Shown: positions 18,934 through 28,172 of the stretch, piece after piece
Position numbering within the stretch: position 1 is the first letter of the stretch
Layout: each line of letters starts with the position of its first letter
Source of the DNA: Flavobacterium sharifuzzamanii
Lineage (GTDB): Bacteria; Bacteroidota; Bacteroidia; Flavobacteriales; Flavobacteriaceae
DNA length: 64,000 bases
Direction of reading: 5' to 3'
Assembly (NCBI RefSeq): GCF_003254585.1
Contig: NZ_QJGZ01000036.1
Span: forward strand, 62,001 to 126,000
The notes under the pieces: model-generated
What the model was told of the DNA's origin: nothing
What the model saw: the letters and a program-made list of their open reading frames with translations, nothing else
Databases searched by the model: none
Position numbers and translations under genes: made by a program

Positions 18934-20850
18934 TTAATCTCTTCTTGATCTTCTTGGTCTTGAGCTATCGCCAAAGTTTTCTGAACGTCTTGGAGCTCTG
19001 TCTGAACCGCCTTCGCTTCTTGGGGCAGAGCTTCTGAAACCGCCTTCTCTTCTTGGAGATGAGTTTCTGTCGCCTCTAAAACCTCCATCACGAGATCCGC
19101 CTTCGCGTGAACCTCCATCTCTTGAAGAATTTCTATCGCTTCTGAATCCGCCTTCACGTCTTGGAGCAAAATTTCCTTCTCTTCTTCCAGAATCACGTCT
19201 TCCACCACGGTTGTTGTGATCACGTCTTCCTCCGCCATCATTTTTAGAAATCTCAACATTGATACGACGACCTTCCAATTGAACGTTGTTTAAAACATCC
19301 ATTACTTTGTCAGTATGCTGTGGATCTGTGTTAAAGAAAGAGAAACCTTCTTTTACATCTACTTTAAAGATATCATCGCGACCTAAATCTAATGTTTCTT
19401 TCAAGTAATCTTTTAATGACATCCAATCGAAATTATCTCTAGAACCGATGTTTACAAAATAACGAACTGCTCCATTATTGCTGAATTCTCTTGGCTCAGA
19501 ATCACCTCTTTCGCGTCTTTCGCCGCCACCTACAGAGATATCTCTATTCTTCTTGTAATAAGTGATGAAACGGTTAAATTCTACTGAAACCATTTTCTTA
19601 ATCAATTCTTCTTTAGATAAATCTTCAAGAACATTATTGATTGCTGGTAAATAGTTGTCAATTTCGTGATCAACTTCAGTGTCTTTAATTTTGTTTGCTA
19701 AGTGTAATAACTGAATTTCGCAGATTTCGATTCCAGATGGAATAGATTTTTCTTCGAATTTTTGTTTGATGATTCTCTCGATAGAAGAAATTTTACGTAA
19801 CTCGCTTTTTGTAACAATTACAATAGAAGTTCCTAATTTTCCAGCTCTACCAGTACGTCCTGAACGGTGGTTGTAAGTTTCGATTTCGTCAGGTAATTGG
19901 TAGTTAACAACGTGAGTTACATTATCAACATCAATACCACGTGCAGCAACGTCAGTAGCAACAAGCATCTGAATTTGTCTTCCACGGAACGATTTCATTA
20001 CACCATCACGTTGCGCTTGAGATAAATCTCCGTGTAACGCAGCGGCGCTATAACCATCTTCAATTAATTTCTCAGCAATAGCTTGTGTGTCTCTTTTTGT
20101 ACGACAGAAAACCACTGAGAAAATGTCTGGATTAGCATCAGCTAAACGTTTCAAAGCTTCGTAACGGTCACGAGCATTAACTAAATAAAATTCGTGAGAA
20201 ACTGTAGATGAACCTGAGTTTTTAGTTCCTACAGTAATTTCTAATGGTTCGCTCATGAATTGTTTTGCAATTCTAGCAACCTCTTGCGGCATAGTTGCAG
20301 AGAACAACCATGTGCTTTTTTCGTCTGGAGTATCTGATAAAATAGATACGATATCATCATAGAATCCCATGTTTAACATCTCATCAGCCTCATCAAGAAC
20401 ACAGTAATCTATGTTTTTAATGTTTACTAAACCTCTGTTAATCATGTCTTGCATTCTTCCTGGAGTTGCCACAATAATTTGTGCACCTCTCTTTATTTCT
20501 CTTGCTTGCTCTGTTATACTAGCTCCTCCGTAAACTGCTACCACATTAATACCTTTTTCGTATTTTGAGTAGTTTTTAAGTTCGTTAGTAATCTGTAAAC
20601 ATAACTCGCGTGTTGGCGATAAAACTAATGCTTGTGTATTTCTGTTGTCGGCATCAATTTTTTGAATTAGCGGAAAACCGAAAGCTGCCGTTTTCCCTGT
20701 CCCTGTTTGAGCCAACGCAACCATATCCGTGTCTTTTTCCAATAATAGGGGAATCGCCTTTTCCTGTACCTCTGACGGATTTTCAAATCCTAGATCTAAA
20801 ATCGCCTTCAGTAACGATTCATTCAATCCTAATTGTTCAAATTTATTCAT
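18934..20850 (-). CDS. DEAD-box RNA helicase with DbpA-type RNA-binding domain and RGG tail
   Basis: ATP-dependent RNA helicase, probably for ribosome assembly or cold-induced RNA unwinding. The 638 residues contain the helicase core: Q-motif region, AQTGTGKTAA (motif I), VLDEADEML (motif II), FSATMP (motif III) and HRSGRTGRAG (motif VI). Residues about 465-540 fit a DbpA/CsdA RNA-binding domain (YFVNIGSRDNFDWMSLKDYL). The last about 95 residues are an Arg/Gly/Ser-rich tail with RREGGFRS and DRNSSRDGG repeats. A second reading frame is open across this tail by composition only. Confidence 0.95.
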   Translation of the reverse strand: MNKFEQLGLNESLLKAILDLGFENPSEVQEKAIPLLLEKDTDMVALAQTGTGKTAAFGFPLIQKIDADNRNTQALVLSPTRELCLQITNELKNYSKYEKGINVVAVYGGASITEQAREIKRGAQIIVATPGRMQDMINRGLVNIKNIDYCVLDEADEMLNMGFYDDIVSILSDTPDEKSTWLFSATMPQEVARIAKQFMSEPLEITVGTKNSGSSTVSHEFYLVNARDRYEALKRLADANPDIFSVVFCRTKRDTQAIAEKLIEDGYSAAALHGDLSQAQRDGVMKSFRGRQIQMLVATDVAARGIDVDNVTHVVNYQLPDEIETYNHRSGRTGRAGKLGTSIVIVTKSELRKISSIERIIKQKFEEKSIPSGIEICEIQLLHLANKIKDTEVDHEIDNYLPAINNVLEDLSKEELIKKMVSVEFNRFITYYKKNRDISVGGGERRERGDSEPREFSNNGAVRYFVNIGSRDNFDWMSLKDYLKETLDLGRDDIFKVDVKEGFSFFNTDPQHTDKVMDVLNNVQLEGRRINVEISKNDGGGRRDHNNRGGRRDSGRREGNFAPRREGGFRSDRNSSRDGGSREGGSRDGGFRGDRNSSPRREGGFRSSAPRSEGGSDRAPRRSENFGDSSRPRRSRRD

Positions 20851-21053
20851 ATGTGTTTTAAAATAGGGTGCAAAATTACTGTTAATTATTCAGATAAACT
20901 AATGCAATTTTAAGAATTATGTATTTGTTAAGAATTGATTATCAAAAAGTTACAGTTTTATTAAAATAATTTTTTGCAAGAAATGAGGAAACACGCCAAA
21001 AAATACGTCGTGAAATGTAAAATTTAGCCTCTAAAATGTTGTATTTTAAACAA

Positions 21054-21632
21054 TTATTTTGTGGTGCTCAGAAAATCAATTAGTTGCTTAACCGCTTTTC
21101 CGCGATGACCTATAGTGTTTTTGGTTGTTAAAGGCAATTCTGCAAAGGTCTCATTGAAATTTTCAGGTTTAAAAATGGGGTCATAGCCAAAACCATTTGT
21201 GCCTGTTTTGGTTAAGGTAATGTCTCCTTTTGCAATTCCGGTAAACAAATATTGCTTTCCATTTAGGTTTAATGTTATAACGGTCTTGAACTGGGCACTG
21301 CGGTTTTCTTCATTTTTTAAAGCTTCCAGGAGCTTGTTCATATTATCATCAGCGTTTTTTTGTTCGCCTGCATATCTCGCAGAATAAACTCCAGGTTCTC
21401 CATTTAAAGCATTTACTTCTAAACCTGTATCATCGGCAAAACAATCATAACCATATTTTTTGGTTACATAATCGGCTTTTAAAATGGCATTTCCTTCAAT
21501 GGTATCGGCTGTTTCCGGAATATCTTCAAAACAATTAATATCTTCTAAGCTTAATATTTTGATGCTTTCTGGGAGCATGCTTTGAATTTCTGCGATTTTA
21601 TTTTTGTTGTTTGAAGCGAAAACGAGTTTCAT
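21054..21632 (-). CDS. rdgB: Non-canonical purine NTP pyrophosphatase (RdgB/HAM1)
   Basis: This cytosolic house-cleaning enzyme hydrolyses ITP, dITP and XTP to the monophosphates. The 192-residue protein shows the family start LVFASNNKNKIAEI, the metal-binding FADDTGLEVNALNGEPGVYSARYAG, GFGYDPIF and the C-terminal GHRGKAVKQL. It is divergent from the ABC exporter gene, with 76 bp between the starts. Confidence 0.95.
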   Translation of the reverse strand: MKLVFASNNKNKIAEIQSMLPESIKILSLEDINCFEDIPETADTIEGNAILKADYVTKKYGYDCFADDTGLEVNALNGEPGVYSARYAGEQKNADDNMNKLLEALKNEENRSAQFKTVITLNLNGKQYLFTGIAKGDITLTKTGTNGFGYDPIFKPENFNETFAELPLTTKNTIGHRGKAVKQLIDFLSTTK

Positions 21633-21661
21633 AGAATATTGTGTTTAAATGATTTTCAACA

Positions 21662-21684
21662 CAAATTTAGAATTCTTATATTTG
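21662..21684. promoter_or_regulatory. Divergent -7 elements between rdgB and the ABC exporter
   Basis: On the minus strand TAAATTTG (21662-21669) could serve rdgB. On the plus strand TATATTTG (21677-21684) could serve the ABC gene. Both fit TAnnTTTG. The -33 elements are not clear. Confidence 0.5.
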
Positions 21685-21708
21685 ATATGTTAGCTAAAAT
21701 TCAAATAA

Positions 21709-23487
21709 ATGCAATTATCAGTACTTTATAAAAAAATCTTGCCTTTTGTAAAGCCGTACAGAAAAATGGTAATTGCTACTTTACTGCTCACATTTTTAGG
21801 GTCATTTGCAGCGCAGGTAAATGCCGTAATTCTAAAATATACCGTAGATACCATAAATAATCTGATGGTAGCGCATGAACCATTATCAAAAGGATTTCAT
21901 CTTTTAGGAATTATTAGTATCGTCTTGTTAACTAAAGAATTGGTTAATTCTGTGGTTCAATTTGGACAAAAATTCTATGGCGAAAAACTCCGAATTTTTA
22001 TTACGCGTGATATTTCTCAAACCATAGTAGAAAAAATTCTAAGCTATAGAATGGAGTTTTATACTTCTGATGAAAATGAAAGCGGAAAACTGCAGACTAG
22101 AATTGATGCAGGAATTAGCAGTTTAACGCGTTTGGTGCAAAATTTCTTTATTGATATTTTGCCTTTGTTTGCTAACGCTTTCGTGGCTTTGGTAATTATG
22201 TTTTATGCTAATGTTTATGTGGGTTTGGTAAGTTTGTGTATTATTCCGATTTACTTTTATATTAGTCAATTGCAAGCAACGAGATTGAGTGGATTCCGAC
22301 GAAGAATGCGCAATTATCGTGAAACTAAAAACAACGGGATCATTAGTTTAATTGAATCCATAACGGTAATTAAGTCCTTTGTACGCGAATCTACAGAAGC
22401 CGATCGTCATGAAAAGATTCAGTTTGAGATGACCGAAAATCAGCTGCAAACCAGAAAAACCAGTTTTATTTTTGAAAGCGTTAAAAGCTTTGTCGAACAG
22501 ATTGGAGTGGTAATTATCATTATTTTGACTGCTTATTTCGTTTTGAATAATCAAATGACAATTGGTGCGATTATGTTTCATATTATGCTGTTTAATAATG
22601 TTTCGTCACCAATTAGACAATTACACCGAATTTATGACGAGGTAAATGATGCGCTTATCTATTCTGAAGGATTCTTTGATATCTTGGAAGCAGAAAAAGA
22701 AGTTGAAACCAGTGGAGATTATATTCCAGAAAAAATTGTTGGATTAATCGAAGTCAAAAATGTCGATTTTGTATATCCAAACGGAACCCAAGCACTTTAC
22801 GATATTAATTTTACCGTCAAACCAAATGAAACATCAGCTTTGGTTGGATTAAGTGGAGCAGGAAAAAGTACTATTATCAATTTGCTGGATAAATTTTATC
22901 TTCCCACATCAGGACAGATTTTTCTAGATGGAGTTGATTTGGTGGAATACAATACAGACTTTTTGCGTAAAAATATTGGTTTGGTACTTCAGAAAAATCA
23001 CATTTTTAAAGGCACAATTGCAGAGAATATTTTATACGGAAATCCTGAAGCGTCGCATGAAGAAGTTATTGAAGCGGCAAAACAAGCTTATATTCATGAA
23101 CAAGTGGTGCAACTGCCAAAAGGTTACGATTCAGATGCGCATTTGCTTTCAGGCGGCCAGCAGCAGCGCATCGCTATTGCTAGACTTTTTCTAAAAAATC
23201 CGCCGATTATTTTTCTTGATGAACCAACGGCAAGTTTGGACGCCATCGCGACAGAACAGATTAAGAAATCTTTGGATGCCATCAAAAAAGATAGAACCGT
23301 GATTATTATATCGCACAGCATTTCCCAGATTATTGATGCTTCTAATATTATAGTTTTAGAAAAGGGAAGATGTGTAGAAAAAGGAACTCATGATGAATTG
23401 TATGATAATAAAGGAACATATTATCAAATATTTATGGCAATGGCCAATAGTTTGAATATTGAAAAAATCACACAGACTTTTGATTGA
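21709..23487 (+). CDS. ABC exporter, fused permease and ATPase (MsbA-like)
   Basis: This 592-residue half-transporter has an N-terminal six-helix membrane domain (residues about 1-320) and a C-terminal nucleotide-binding domain with Walker A GLSGAGKST, the Q-loop region VLQKNH, signature LSGGQQQR, Walker B IIFLDEPTASLD and the switch His in IISHS. It should work as a homodimer that exports lipids, peptides or drugs. Substrate cannot be told from sequence. Its end overlaps the convergent DUF2809 gene by 20 bp. Confidence 0.92.
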   Translation: MQLSVLYKKILPFVKPYRKMVIATLLLTFLGSFAAQVNAVILKYTVDTINNLMVAHEPLSKGFHLLGIISIVLLTKELVNSVVQFGQKFYGEKLRIFITRDISQTIVEKILSYRMEFYTSDENESGKLQTRIDAGISSLTRLVQNFFIDILPLFANAFVALVIMFYANVYVGLVSLCIIPIYFYISQLQATRLSGFRRRMRNYRETKNNGIISLIESITVIKSFVRESTEADRHEKIQFEMTENQLQTRKTSFIFESVKSFVEQIGVVIIIILTAYFVLNNQMTIGAIMFHIMLFNNVSSPIRQLHRIYDEVNDALIYSEGFFDILEAEKEVETSGDYIPEKIVGLIEVKNVDFVYPNGTQALYDINFTVKPNETSALVGLSGAGKSTIINLLDKFYLPTSGQIFLDGVDLVEYNTDFLRKNIGLVLQKNHIFKGTIAENILYGNPEASHEEVIEAAKQAYIHEQVVQLPKGYDSDAHLLSGGQQQRIAIARLFLKNPPIIFLDEPTASLDAIATEQIKKSLDAIKKDRTVIIISHSISQIIDASNIIVLEKGRCVEKGTHDELYDNKGTYYQIFMAMANSLNIEKITQTFD

Positions 23488-23851
23488 AATAATTCAGTGT
23501 AATTTTCTCAGTCATAAAAACAACAAAAATTCCAAAAGTGTAAGCCAGAATATCTTCCCAAAGAAATCCCTGACCTAAAACATATCTTCCAAAAAATGTT
23601 TTTCTGAGTTCTATCATCCATTCGCCTTGATACAATTGTAGAAATTCAATTCCATAACAAATCAATAGAGAAAGGAATGCAATTGCGAAAGCATTTCTGA
23701 ATGGAAGAAATATTCTAACCAGAAAATAAATCATCACTGCGTACAGAAAATCACCAATCCATAATGGAATAAAGGATATTTTTCTAGAAAGGATCCCGAG
23801 GAAAGTGATACTTAGAAAAGCTAAGAAATAGGTAATTCTGGTTTTGTTCAA
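23468..23851 (-). CDS. DUF2809 membrane protein
   Basis: This 127-residue protein has about four membrane helices. SRKISFIPLWIGDFLYAVMIYF and CYGIEFLQLYQGEWM match the DUF2809 pattern (a VanZ-like small membrane family). It seems to start with TTG, since no upstream in-frame ATG was seen. Its last 20 bases overlap the ABC exporter gene on the other strand. Function unknown. Confidence 0.8.
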   Translation of the reverse strand: MNKTRITYFLAFLSITFLGILSRKISFIPLWIGDFLYAVMIYFLVRIFLPFRNAFAIAFLSLLICYGIEFLQLYQGEWMIELRKTFFGRYVLGQGFLWEDILAYTFGIFVVFMTEKITLNYFNQKSV

Positions 23852-23901
23852 GTTGATATTGGGTTTTAGTTAAAACAAATGTATATAATCAGTTGTAATT
23901 C

Positions 23902-24147
23902 CTCTTTGTCAAAGTTTAAAAACAAGAGTATAAGAAATTTTAGTTTTACACAGAATAGCCACAATTTTTGTCATTTCGACGAAGGAGAAATCTCTCTAAG
24001 AAGCTCGACAAAGATTGGATTTTCTTTGCGGAGTTATTTGTGAAGATTTCTCCTTCGTCGAAATGACAAAAATGCGTAAAAAATAGCTTTATGATTTATT
24101 TTTTATCAAAGTACCTTATAATATTGGTTTTAAACTTTGACAAAGAG
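23902..24147. repeat. Nested double palindrome in the 432-bp gap before the GH88 gene
   Basis: A perfect 20-bp inverted repeat (23902-23921 with 24128-24147, core CTCTTTGTCAAAGTTTAAAA) encloses a perfect 30-bp inverted repeat (23964-23993 with 24044-24073, core TGTCATTTCGACGAAGGAGA). No gene is seen in the gap 23852-24283 and this element makes up most of it. The 14-mer CTTTGTCAAAGTTT also occurs at 61416 and 62783, so the outer part belongs to a dispersed family. Confidence 0.9.
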
Positions 24148-24283
24148 AAGCATAACAGGAAAAAGTCTAAATAAAATAGTACATCAATAATCCATTTTTA
24201 GGTAACAAAAAGTACAAAAACGGAATAGAGTCACTTTATTTTATAAATTTATCAGTTAATTAATTATCTATCAAAATAACCAC

Positions 24284-25462
24284 ATGAAGGCAAAATTTTT
24301 TACCCTGATTGCAGCTTTGTTTCTTTTAGGAAACCAAGGCTATTCTCAAAAAGACAATTCGTTTAATATTAAAAAGCAATTGGATTATTGCGCAGAACAA
24401 GCTTCAAAAACTTTAAAAGTAATTCCAAATGATGGGACTTCTCCTAGAACGGTTCCAAACGGAAGTAAAGAATGGAAATTTGTAGGTTATAAAGATTGGA
24501 CAAGCGGATTCTGGCCTGGAGAATTGTGGTTTTTGTATGAAGCAACGAAAGATAAAAAATGGGAAAAAGAGGCTGATAAATTTAGTCGTTTTTTAACGCC
24601 ATTATCTACTAGTAAAGCTGCTGATCATGATTTAGGTTTTCAAGTTTTTAATAGTTTTGGAAATGGATACAGATTGACTAAAAATCCAGAATACAAGCAA
24701 ATTATTTTAAGAACTGCCGATACATTGGCAACGCTTTTTAATCCAAAAGTAGGGACGATTCAGTCTTGGCCTCACAATAAAATGGGCGGACACAATACTA
24801 TTATAGACAATATGATGAATTTGGAGCTTTTGTTTTGGGCTTCAAAAAATGGCGGAAGTAAAAAATTATACGACATAGCTGTAAAACATGCCGAAACTAC
24901 AATGGCAAATCATTTTAGACCAGATAATACGTCTTATCATGTTATAATTTATGATTATGAAACTGGAAAAAAGATCAAAGGAAGAACAGCGCAAGGATAT
25001 AGTGATGACAGTATGTGGGCGCGCGGTCAGGCTTGGGCGATTTACGGTTTTACGATGACCTATAGAGAAACAAAGGATGTTAAATTTTTAGATTTTGCTC
25101 ATAAATTGGCTCGTGTTTATTTAGATAAATTAACTACCGAAGATTTAGTGCCGTATTGGGATTTTAATGCGCCAAATATTCCTAATGAACCTCGAGATGC
25201 TTCGGCGGCGGCAATTGTTTCTTCGGCACTTTTAGAATTAAGTTCGTACACAAAAGACAAGAATCTAAAAGCAGAATATTTGACGAAAGCCAAAAAGATG
25301 ATTGTTTCGCTTTCAAATAATTACCAAAGCCATGATGTAAATTCGGCATTTTTACTGCATTCAACAGGACATAAACCTGCAAATAGTGAGATAGATTGTT
25401 CTATAAATTACGCAGATTATTACTATCTTGAGGCATTATTAAGACTTCAAAAATTAAAATAG
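24284..25462 (+). CDS. Glycoside hydrolase family 88 (unsaturated glucuronyl hydrolase)
   Basis: GH88 enzymes remove unsaturated uronic acids from oligosaccharides made by polysaccharide lyases. The 392-residue protein has a signal peptide (ending GNQGYSQ) and the (alpha/alpha)6-barrel landmarks WTSGFWPGELWFLYE, HNTIIDNMMNLELLFWAS (catalytic Asp region), GYSDDSMWARGQAWAIYGF and DASAAAIVSSALLEL. It is probably periplasmic. No polysaccharide lyase or SusCD pair is beside it, so it is not in an obvious utilisation locus. A small lipoprotein gene follows after 6 bp. Confidence 0.92.
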   Translation: MKAKFFTLIAALFLLGNQGYSQKDNSFNIKKQLDYCAEQASKTLKVIPNDGTSPRTVPNGSKEWKFVGYKDWTSGFWPGELWFLYEATKDKKWEKEADKFSRFLTPLSTSKAADHDLGFQVFNSFGNGYRLTKNPEYKQIILRTADTLATLFNPKVGTIQSWPHNKMGGHNTIIDNMMNLELLFWASKNGGSKKLYDIAVKHAETTMANHFRPDNTSYHVIIYDYETGKKIKGRTAQGYSDDSMWARGQAWAIYGFTMTYRETKDVKFLDFAHKLARVYLDKLTTEDLVPYWDFNAPNIPNEPRDASAAAIVSSALLELSSYTKDKNLKAEYLTKAKKMIVSLSNNYQSHDVNSAFLLHSTGHKPANSEIDCSINYADYYYLEALLRLQKLK

Positions 25463-25468
25463 AAAATT

Positions 25469-25876
25469 ATGCTAAAGAAAATAAGCCAGATTGCCTTTGC
25501 AATAATGATGGTATTGATGCTTGTAAGCTGTAAAAATACCAAACAGAAACTTCAAGAGTATGTTGTTACGTACAATAAAAACATTGCTCCAAGTTTTAGA
25601 GCCGAAAATGTAACGCTTACTACAGCAAGAGGTTACATTAATGATAATAAAATTGAATTGAGATTTGAAACTGGCTTAGACCAAAATGAAGGCAATAAAT
25701 TAGCTTCTTCTATATCATTTGTAAAGTTGATAAGATCGATGATTGAAAAAGATGAGATTCCAAGACAATTAATAGAAGAGGGGGTACAATTTGATGTTTA
25801 CTTTTTGGCAAATGATAATACTGTTTTAGATAAAGAGGTGCTTACAGGGGAATCTCTTAAATATATTTTGAAATAA
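25469..25876 (+). CDS. Small lipoprotein, paralogue 1
   Basis: The 135-residue product has a lipoprotein signal (MLVSCKNTKQK, lipid attachment at Cys21 or so). It resembles the next gene: both have SCKNTKQK, then a Y-N motif, DDNKIEIR or NDNKIELR, and an EGV-F-DVYFLA segment. No known family was recognised. It lies 6 bp after the GH88 gene and is probably co-transcribed with it. Confidence 0.75.
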   Translation: MLKKISQIAFAIMMVLMLVSCKNTKQKLQEYVVTYNKNIAPSFRAENVTLTTARGYINDNKIELRFETGLDQNEGNKLASSISFVKLIRSMIEKDEIPRQLIEEGVQFDVYFLANDNTVLDKEVLTGESLKYILK

Positions 25877-25928
25877 TAAATCACATTTTTACAGGAAACC
25901 GATCATTTTGATTCTTACATATTAAAAG

Positions 25929-25960
25929 TCTCTTTAAAGTTTATTTAAAGAGATTTTTTT
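25929..25960 (+). terminator. Terminator after lipoprotein paralogue 1
   Basis: TCTCTTTAAA (25929-25938) pairs with TTTAAAGAGA (25944-25953), followed by seven T. Confidence 0.85.
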
Positions 25961-26080
25961 GTAATTACAGTTAAAAATTAAGTGTAAATGAGACGTTTTT
26001 ATTCTTACAAATTTTACTCTTTTAGGCAGATAATCGGTTTGTATTCAAAGAATTATATGTGTGCTTTTTGTAATCGAATG

Positions 26081-26111
26081 TTGTTTTTATGTTATGAATT
26101 AATTATGTTTG
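26081..26111 (+). promoter_or_regulatory. Promoter of lipoprotein paralogue 2
   Basis: TTG (26081-26083) and TATGTTTG (26104-26111) are 20 bases apart, in good agreement with the Bacteroidota consensus. Confidence 0.65.
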
Positions 26112-26142
26112 AGTTAAAAAATAACTATTAAATCAAAAAATT

Positions 26143-26571
26143 ATGAAAAAAATTACCCAAATCGCATTCGTGCTTACTTTTGCATTATTTTTAATTAGCT
26201 GTAAAAATACCAAACAGAAAATTCAGGAACATGTAAGTAATTACAATAATTCTGTTTCTATAAAAGGAAGTGGTATTACCAGTACAGCAGCAAAAGCTTT
26301 TCTGGATGATAATAAAATCGAAATTAGAATCGAAACCAATTTAGAAGAAAACGATGCAAATAAATTAGCCTACAAAGAATCTTTTCCAGATTTATTGAAA
26401 GAGATGATTAAGAACGACCAGATTTCTTCTTCTCTTATTGCTGAAGGAGTAAAGTTTGATGTGTATTTCTTAGCTTATAATAATGCTATTTTGGCGCAGG
26501 AATTAGTTGACCAAGATGAGCTGGCAGTTTTGGAAGGAACAGCTAAATCAAAAGAGACAGCAAAATTGTAA
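26143..26571 (+). CDS. Small lipoprotein, paralogue 2
   Basis: This 142-residue lipoprotein (lipobox LISCKN) is clearly related to the gene at 25469: both share CKNTKQK-QE-V-YN, DDNKIE-R-ET, NKLA and the EGV-FDVYFLA block. The tail is longer here. The pair looks like a tandem duplication. The promoter and terminator around paralogue 2 mean the copies are separate transcription units. Function unknown. Confidence 0.75.
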   Translation: MKKITQIAFVLTFALFLISCKNTKQKIQEHVSNYNNSVSIKGSGITSTAAKAFLDDNKIEIRIETNLEENDANKLAYKESFPDLLKEMIKNDQISSSLIAEGVKFDVYFLAYNNAILAQELVDQDELAVLEGTAKSKETAKL

Positions 26572-26588
26572 TTAAAATAGATTTTAAC

Positions 26589-26620
26589 AAAAAGCCTCTT
26601 CAGTTTTGAAGAGGCTTTTT
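26589..26620. terminator. Bidirectional terminator between convergent genes
   Basis: The stem AAAAAGCCTCTTCA (26589-26602) and its complement (26607-26620) form a perfect 14-bp hairpin with a GTTT loop. It serves both the lipoprotein gene and the minus-strand gene that ends at 26623. Confidence 0.9.
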
Positions 26621-26622
26621 GT

Positions 26623-28137
26623 TTATGAGAACTGAGTAACGTTTTTCAAGTTATCTGGGAAATAAAGTTCTGATAAATTAGTAAACTCATCTCCACGCAT
26701 AAATATGTTGATATCAACATCTGCAAATGAAGTTTTTCCAGCCGCAGCCAAAAGTTCATTTGCCGCATGAAGCGTGTTTTTATGAAAGTGATACACTCTT
26801 TCAGATTTATCTGTAACAACCAAACCTTTCATCAACATCTTATTTTGTGTGGCAACTCCAGTTGGGCATTCATTATTATGACAGCGCAATGCTTGAATGC
26901 AGCCTAAAGAAAACATAAATCCTCTTGCGCTGTTACACATATCTGCGCCCAACGCAATCGCATGTAGAATAGAATAACCAGAGATGATTTTTCCGCTTCC
27001 AATAATGCGCATTTTATCACGAATACCTAAACGTACCAATGTTTTATTTACAAAAATCAAAGCAGGTTCAAAAGGCATTCCTACTCCGTCTGCAAATTCA
27101 AGAGGAGCAGCTCCTGTACCGCCTTCTGCACCGTCAACAGTAATAAAATCTGGGTAAGTATCTTCGTTGATCATTTCTTGACAGATAGCTTCAAACTCAG
27201 CTGTATTTCCTATACATAATTTAAATCCGATTGGTTTACCATTAGATAGATCACGTAATTGTTTAATAAACTGAATTAGTCCATTAGCATCAGAAAAAGC
27301 ATGATGGCCTGGAGGAGAAAGAATCATCGTGTGTGGCACGACGCCTCTAATTTTAGCAATTTGTTCTGTGTTTTTTCTTGCAGGAAGAACACCACCATGA
27401 CCTGGTTTAGCACCTTGAGAAATTTTGATTTCGATCATCTTTACATTTGGAAGATTGGCTTTTTCTTTGAAGTTTTCAGGGCTGAAATTTCCTTCTGCAT
27501 CACGGCAACCAAAATATCCTGTTCCAATCTGCCAAGTAATGTCTCCGCCTCCAGCAAGGTGAAATTCTGTTAATCCGCCTTCTCCTGTATTTTGATAAAA
27601 ATTTCCTTTTTGCGCTCCAATATTAATGGCACGAACAGCATGTTCGCTCAACGAACCAAAACTCATTGCCGAAACGTTAAATAAAGAAGCAGAGTAAGGC
27701 TGTTTACAATCTTTTCCACCCACTAATACGCGAGGTAATTCTTCGTTTACTTTTGCTGGAAAAATAGAATGTTTTATTCCTTCGTAATTTTCTGTATTTA
27801 AGTTTAATTGCGTTCCGAAAGGTGTACTAGAATCAATGTTTTTAGCTCTTTGATACACTAAAGAACGCTGATTTCTTGAAAAAGGTTTTCCGTCTGTAGA
27901 TCTTTCGATAAAATATTGCTGAATCTCAGGCGCAATCATTTCAAATAAATATCTGAAATATCCCAAAACTGGAAAGTTCCTTAAAATAGCATGTTTTTCT
28001 TGAGATGCGTTGTAGACTCCGACAATTAGCAAAAGCGGAATAATAAATACGAGTAAATAGCCTCGTCCGGTATAATAATAAATTGCAGCAACAATTATAA
28101 ACAATAAGAATCCGTAAATGAAGAATTTTTTTCTCAT
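26623..28137 (-). CDS. Membrane-tethered FMN-binding glutamate synthase family protein
   Basis: The 504-residue protein has two N-terminal membrane segments (FFIYGFLLFIIVAAIYYYTG and YLLVFIIPLLLIVGVY), then a TIM-barrel domain of glutamate synthase: SFGSLSEHAVRAINIGAQKG, GAKPGHGGVLPA, FITVDGAEGGTGAAP and ALRCHNNECPTGVATQ. The cysteine run GC-x5-C-x4-C would hold a 3Fe-4S cluster. There is no glutaminase domain or GXGXG beta-helix domain, so ordinary GltB activity is not expected. The electron donor and substrate are unknown. It lies 35 bp after the NYN-LOTUS gene. Confidence 0.9.
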   Translation of the reverse strand: MRKKFFIYGFLLFIIVAAIYYYTGRGYLLVFIIPLLLIVGVYNASQEKHAILRNFPVLGYFRYLFEMIAPEIQQYFIERSTDGKPFSRNQRSLVYQRAKNIDSSTPFGTQLNLNTENYEGIKHSIFPAKVNEELPRVLVGGKDCKQPYSASLFNVSAMSFGSLSEHAVRAINIGAQKGNFYQNTGEGGLTEFHLAGGGDITWQIGTGYFGCRDAEGNFSPENFKEKANLPNVKMIEIKISQGAKPGHGGVLPARKNTEQIAKIRGVVPHTMILSPPGHHAFSDANGLIQFIKQLRDLSNGKPIGFKLCIGNTAEFEAICQEMINEDTYPDFITVDGAEGGTGAAPLEFADGVGMPFEPALIFVNKTLVRLGIRDKMRIIGSGKIISGYSILHAIALGADMCNSARGFMFSLGCIQALRCHNNECPTGVATQNKMLMKGLVVTDKSERVYHFHKNTLHAANELLAAAGKTSFADVDINIFMRGDEFTNLSELYFPDNLKNVTQFS

Positions 28138-28172
28138 GTTTTAAAAAAATTAAATAGTAATAAATGCGATAA

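Noticed and set aside
18918..19259. Open frame of 113 codons across the helicase RGG tail
   Set aside because: It arises from the repeated Arg/Gly codons read in another frame. It has a Glu/Val-rich composition, no start context and no independent promoter.
23964..24073. Repeat arms that could suggest a CRISPR array
   Set aside because: Only two arms, in inverted orientation, with no direct spacing and no cas genes.
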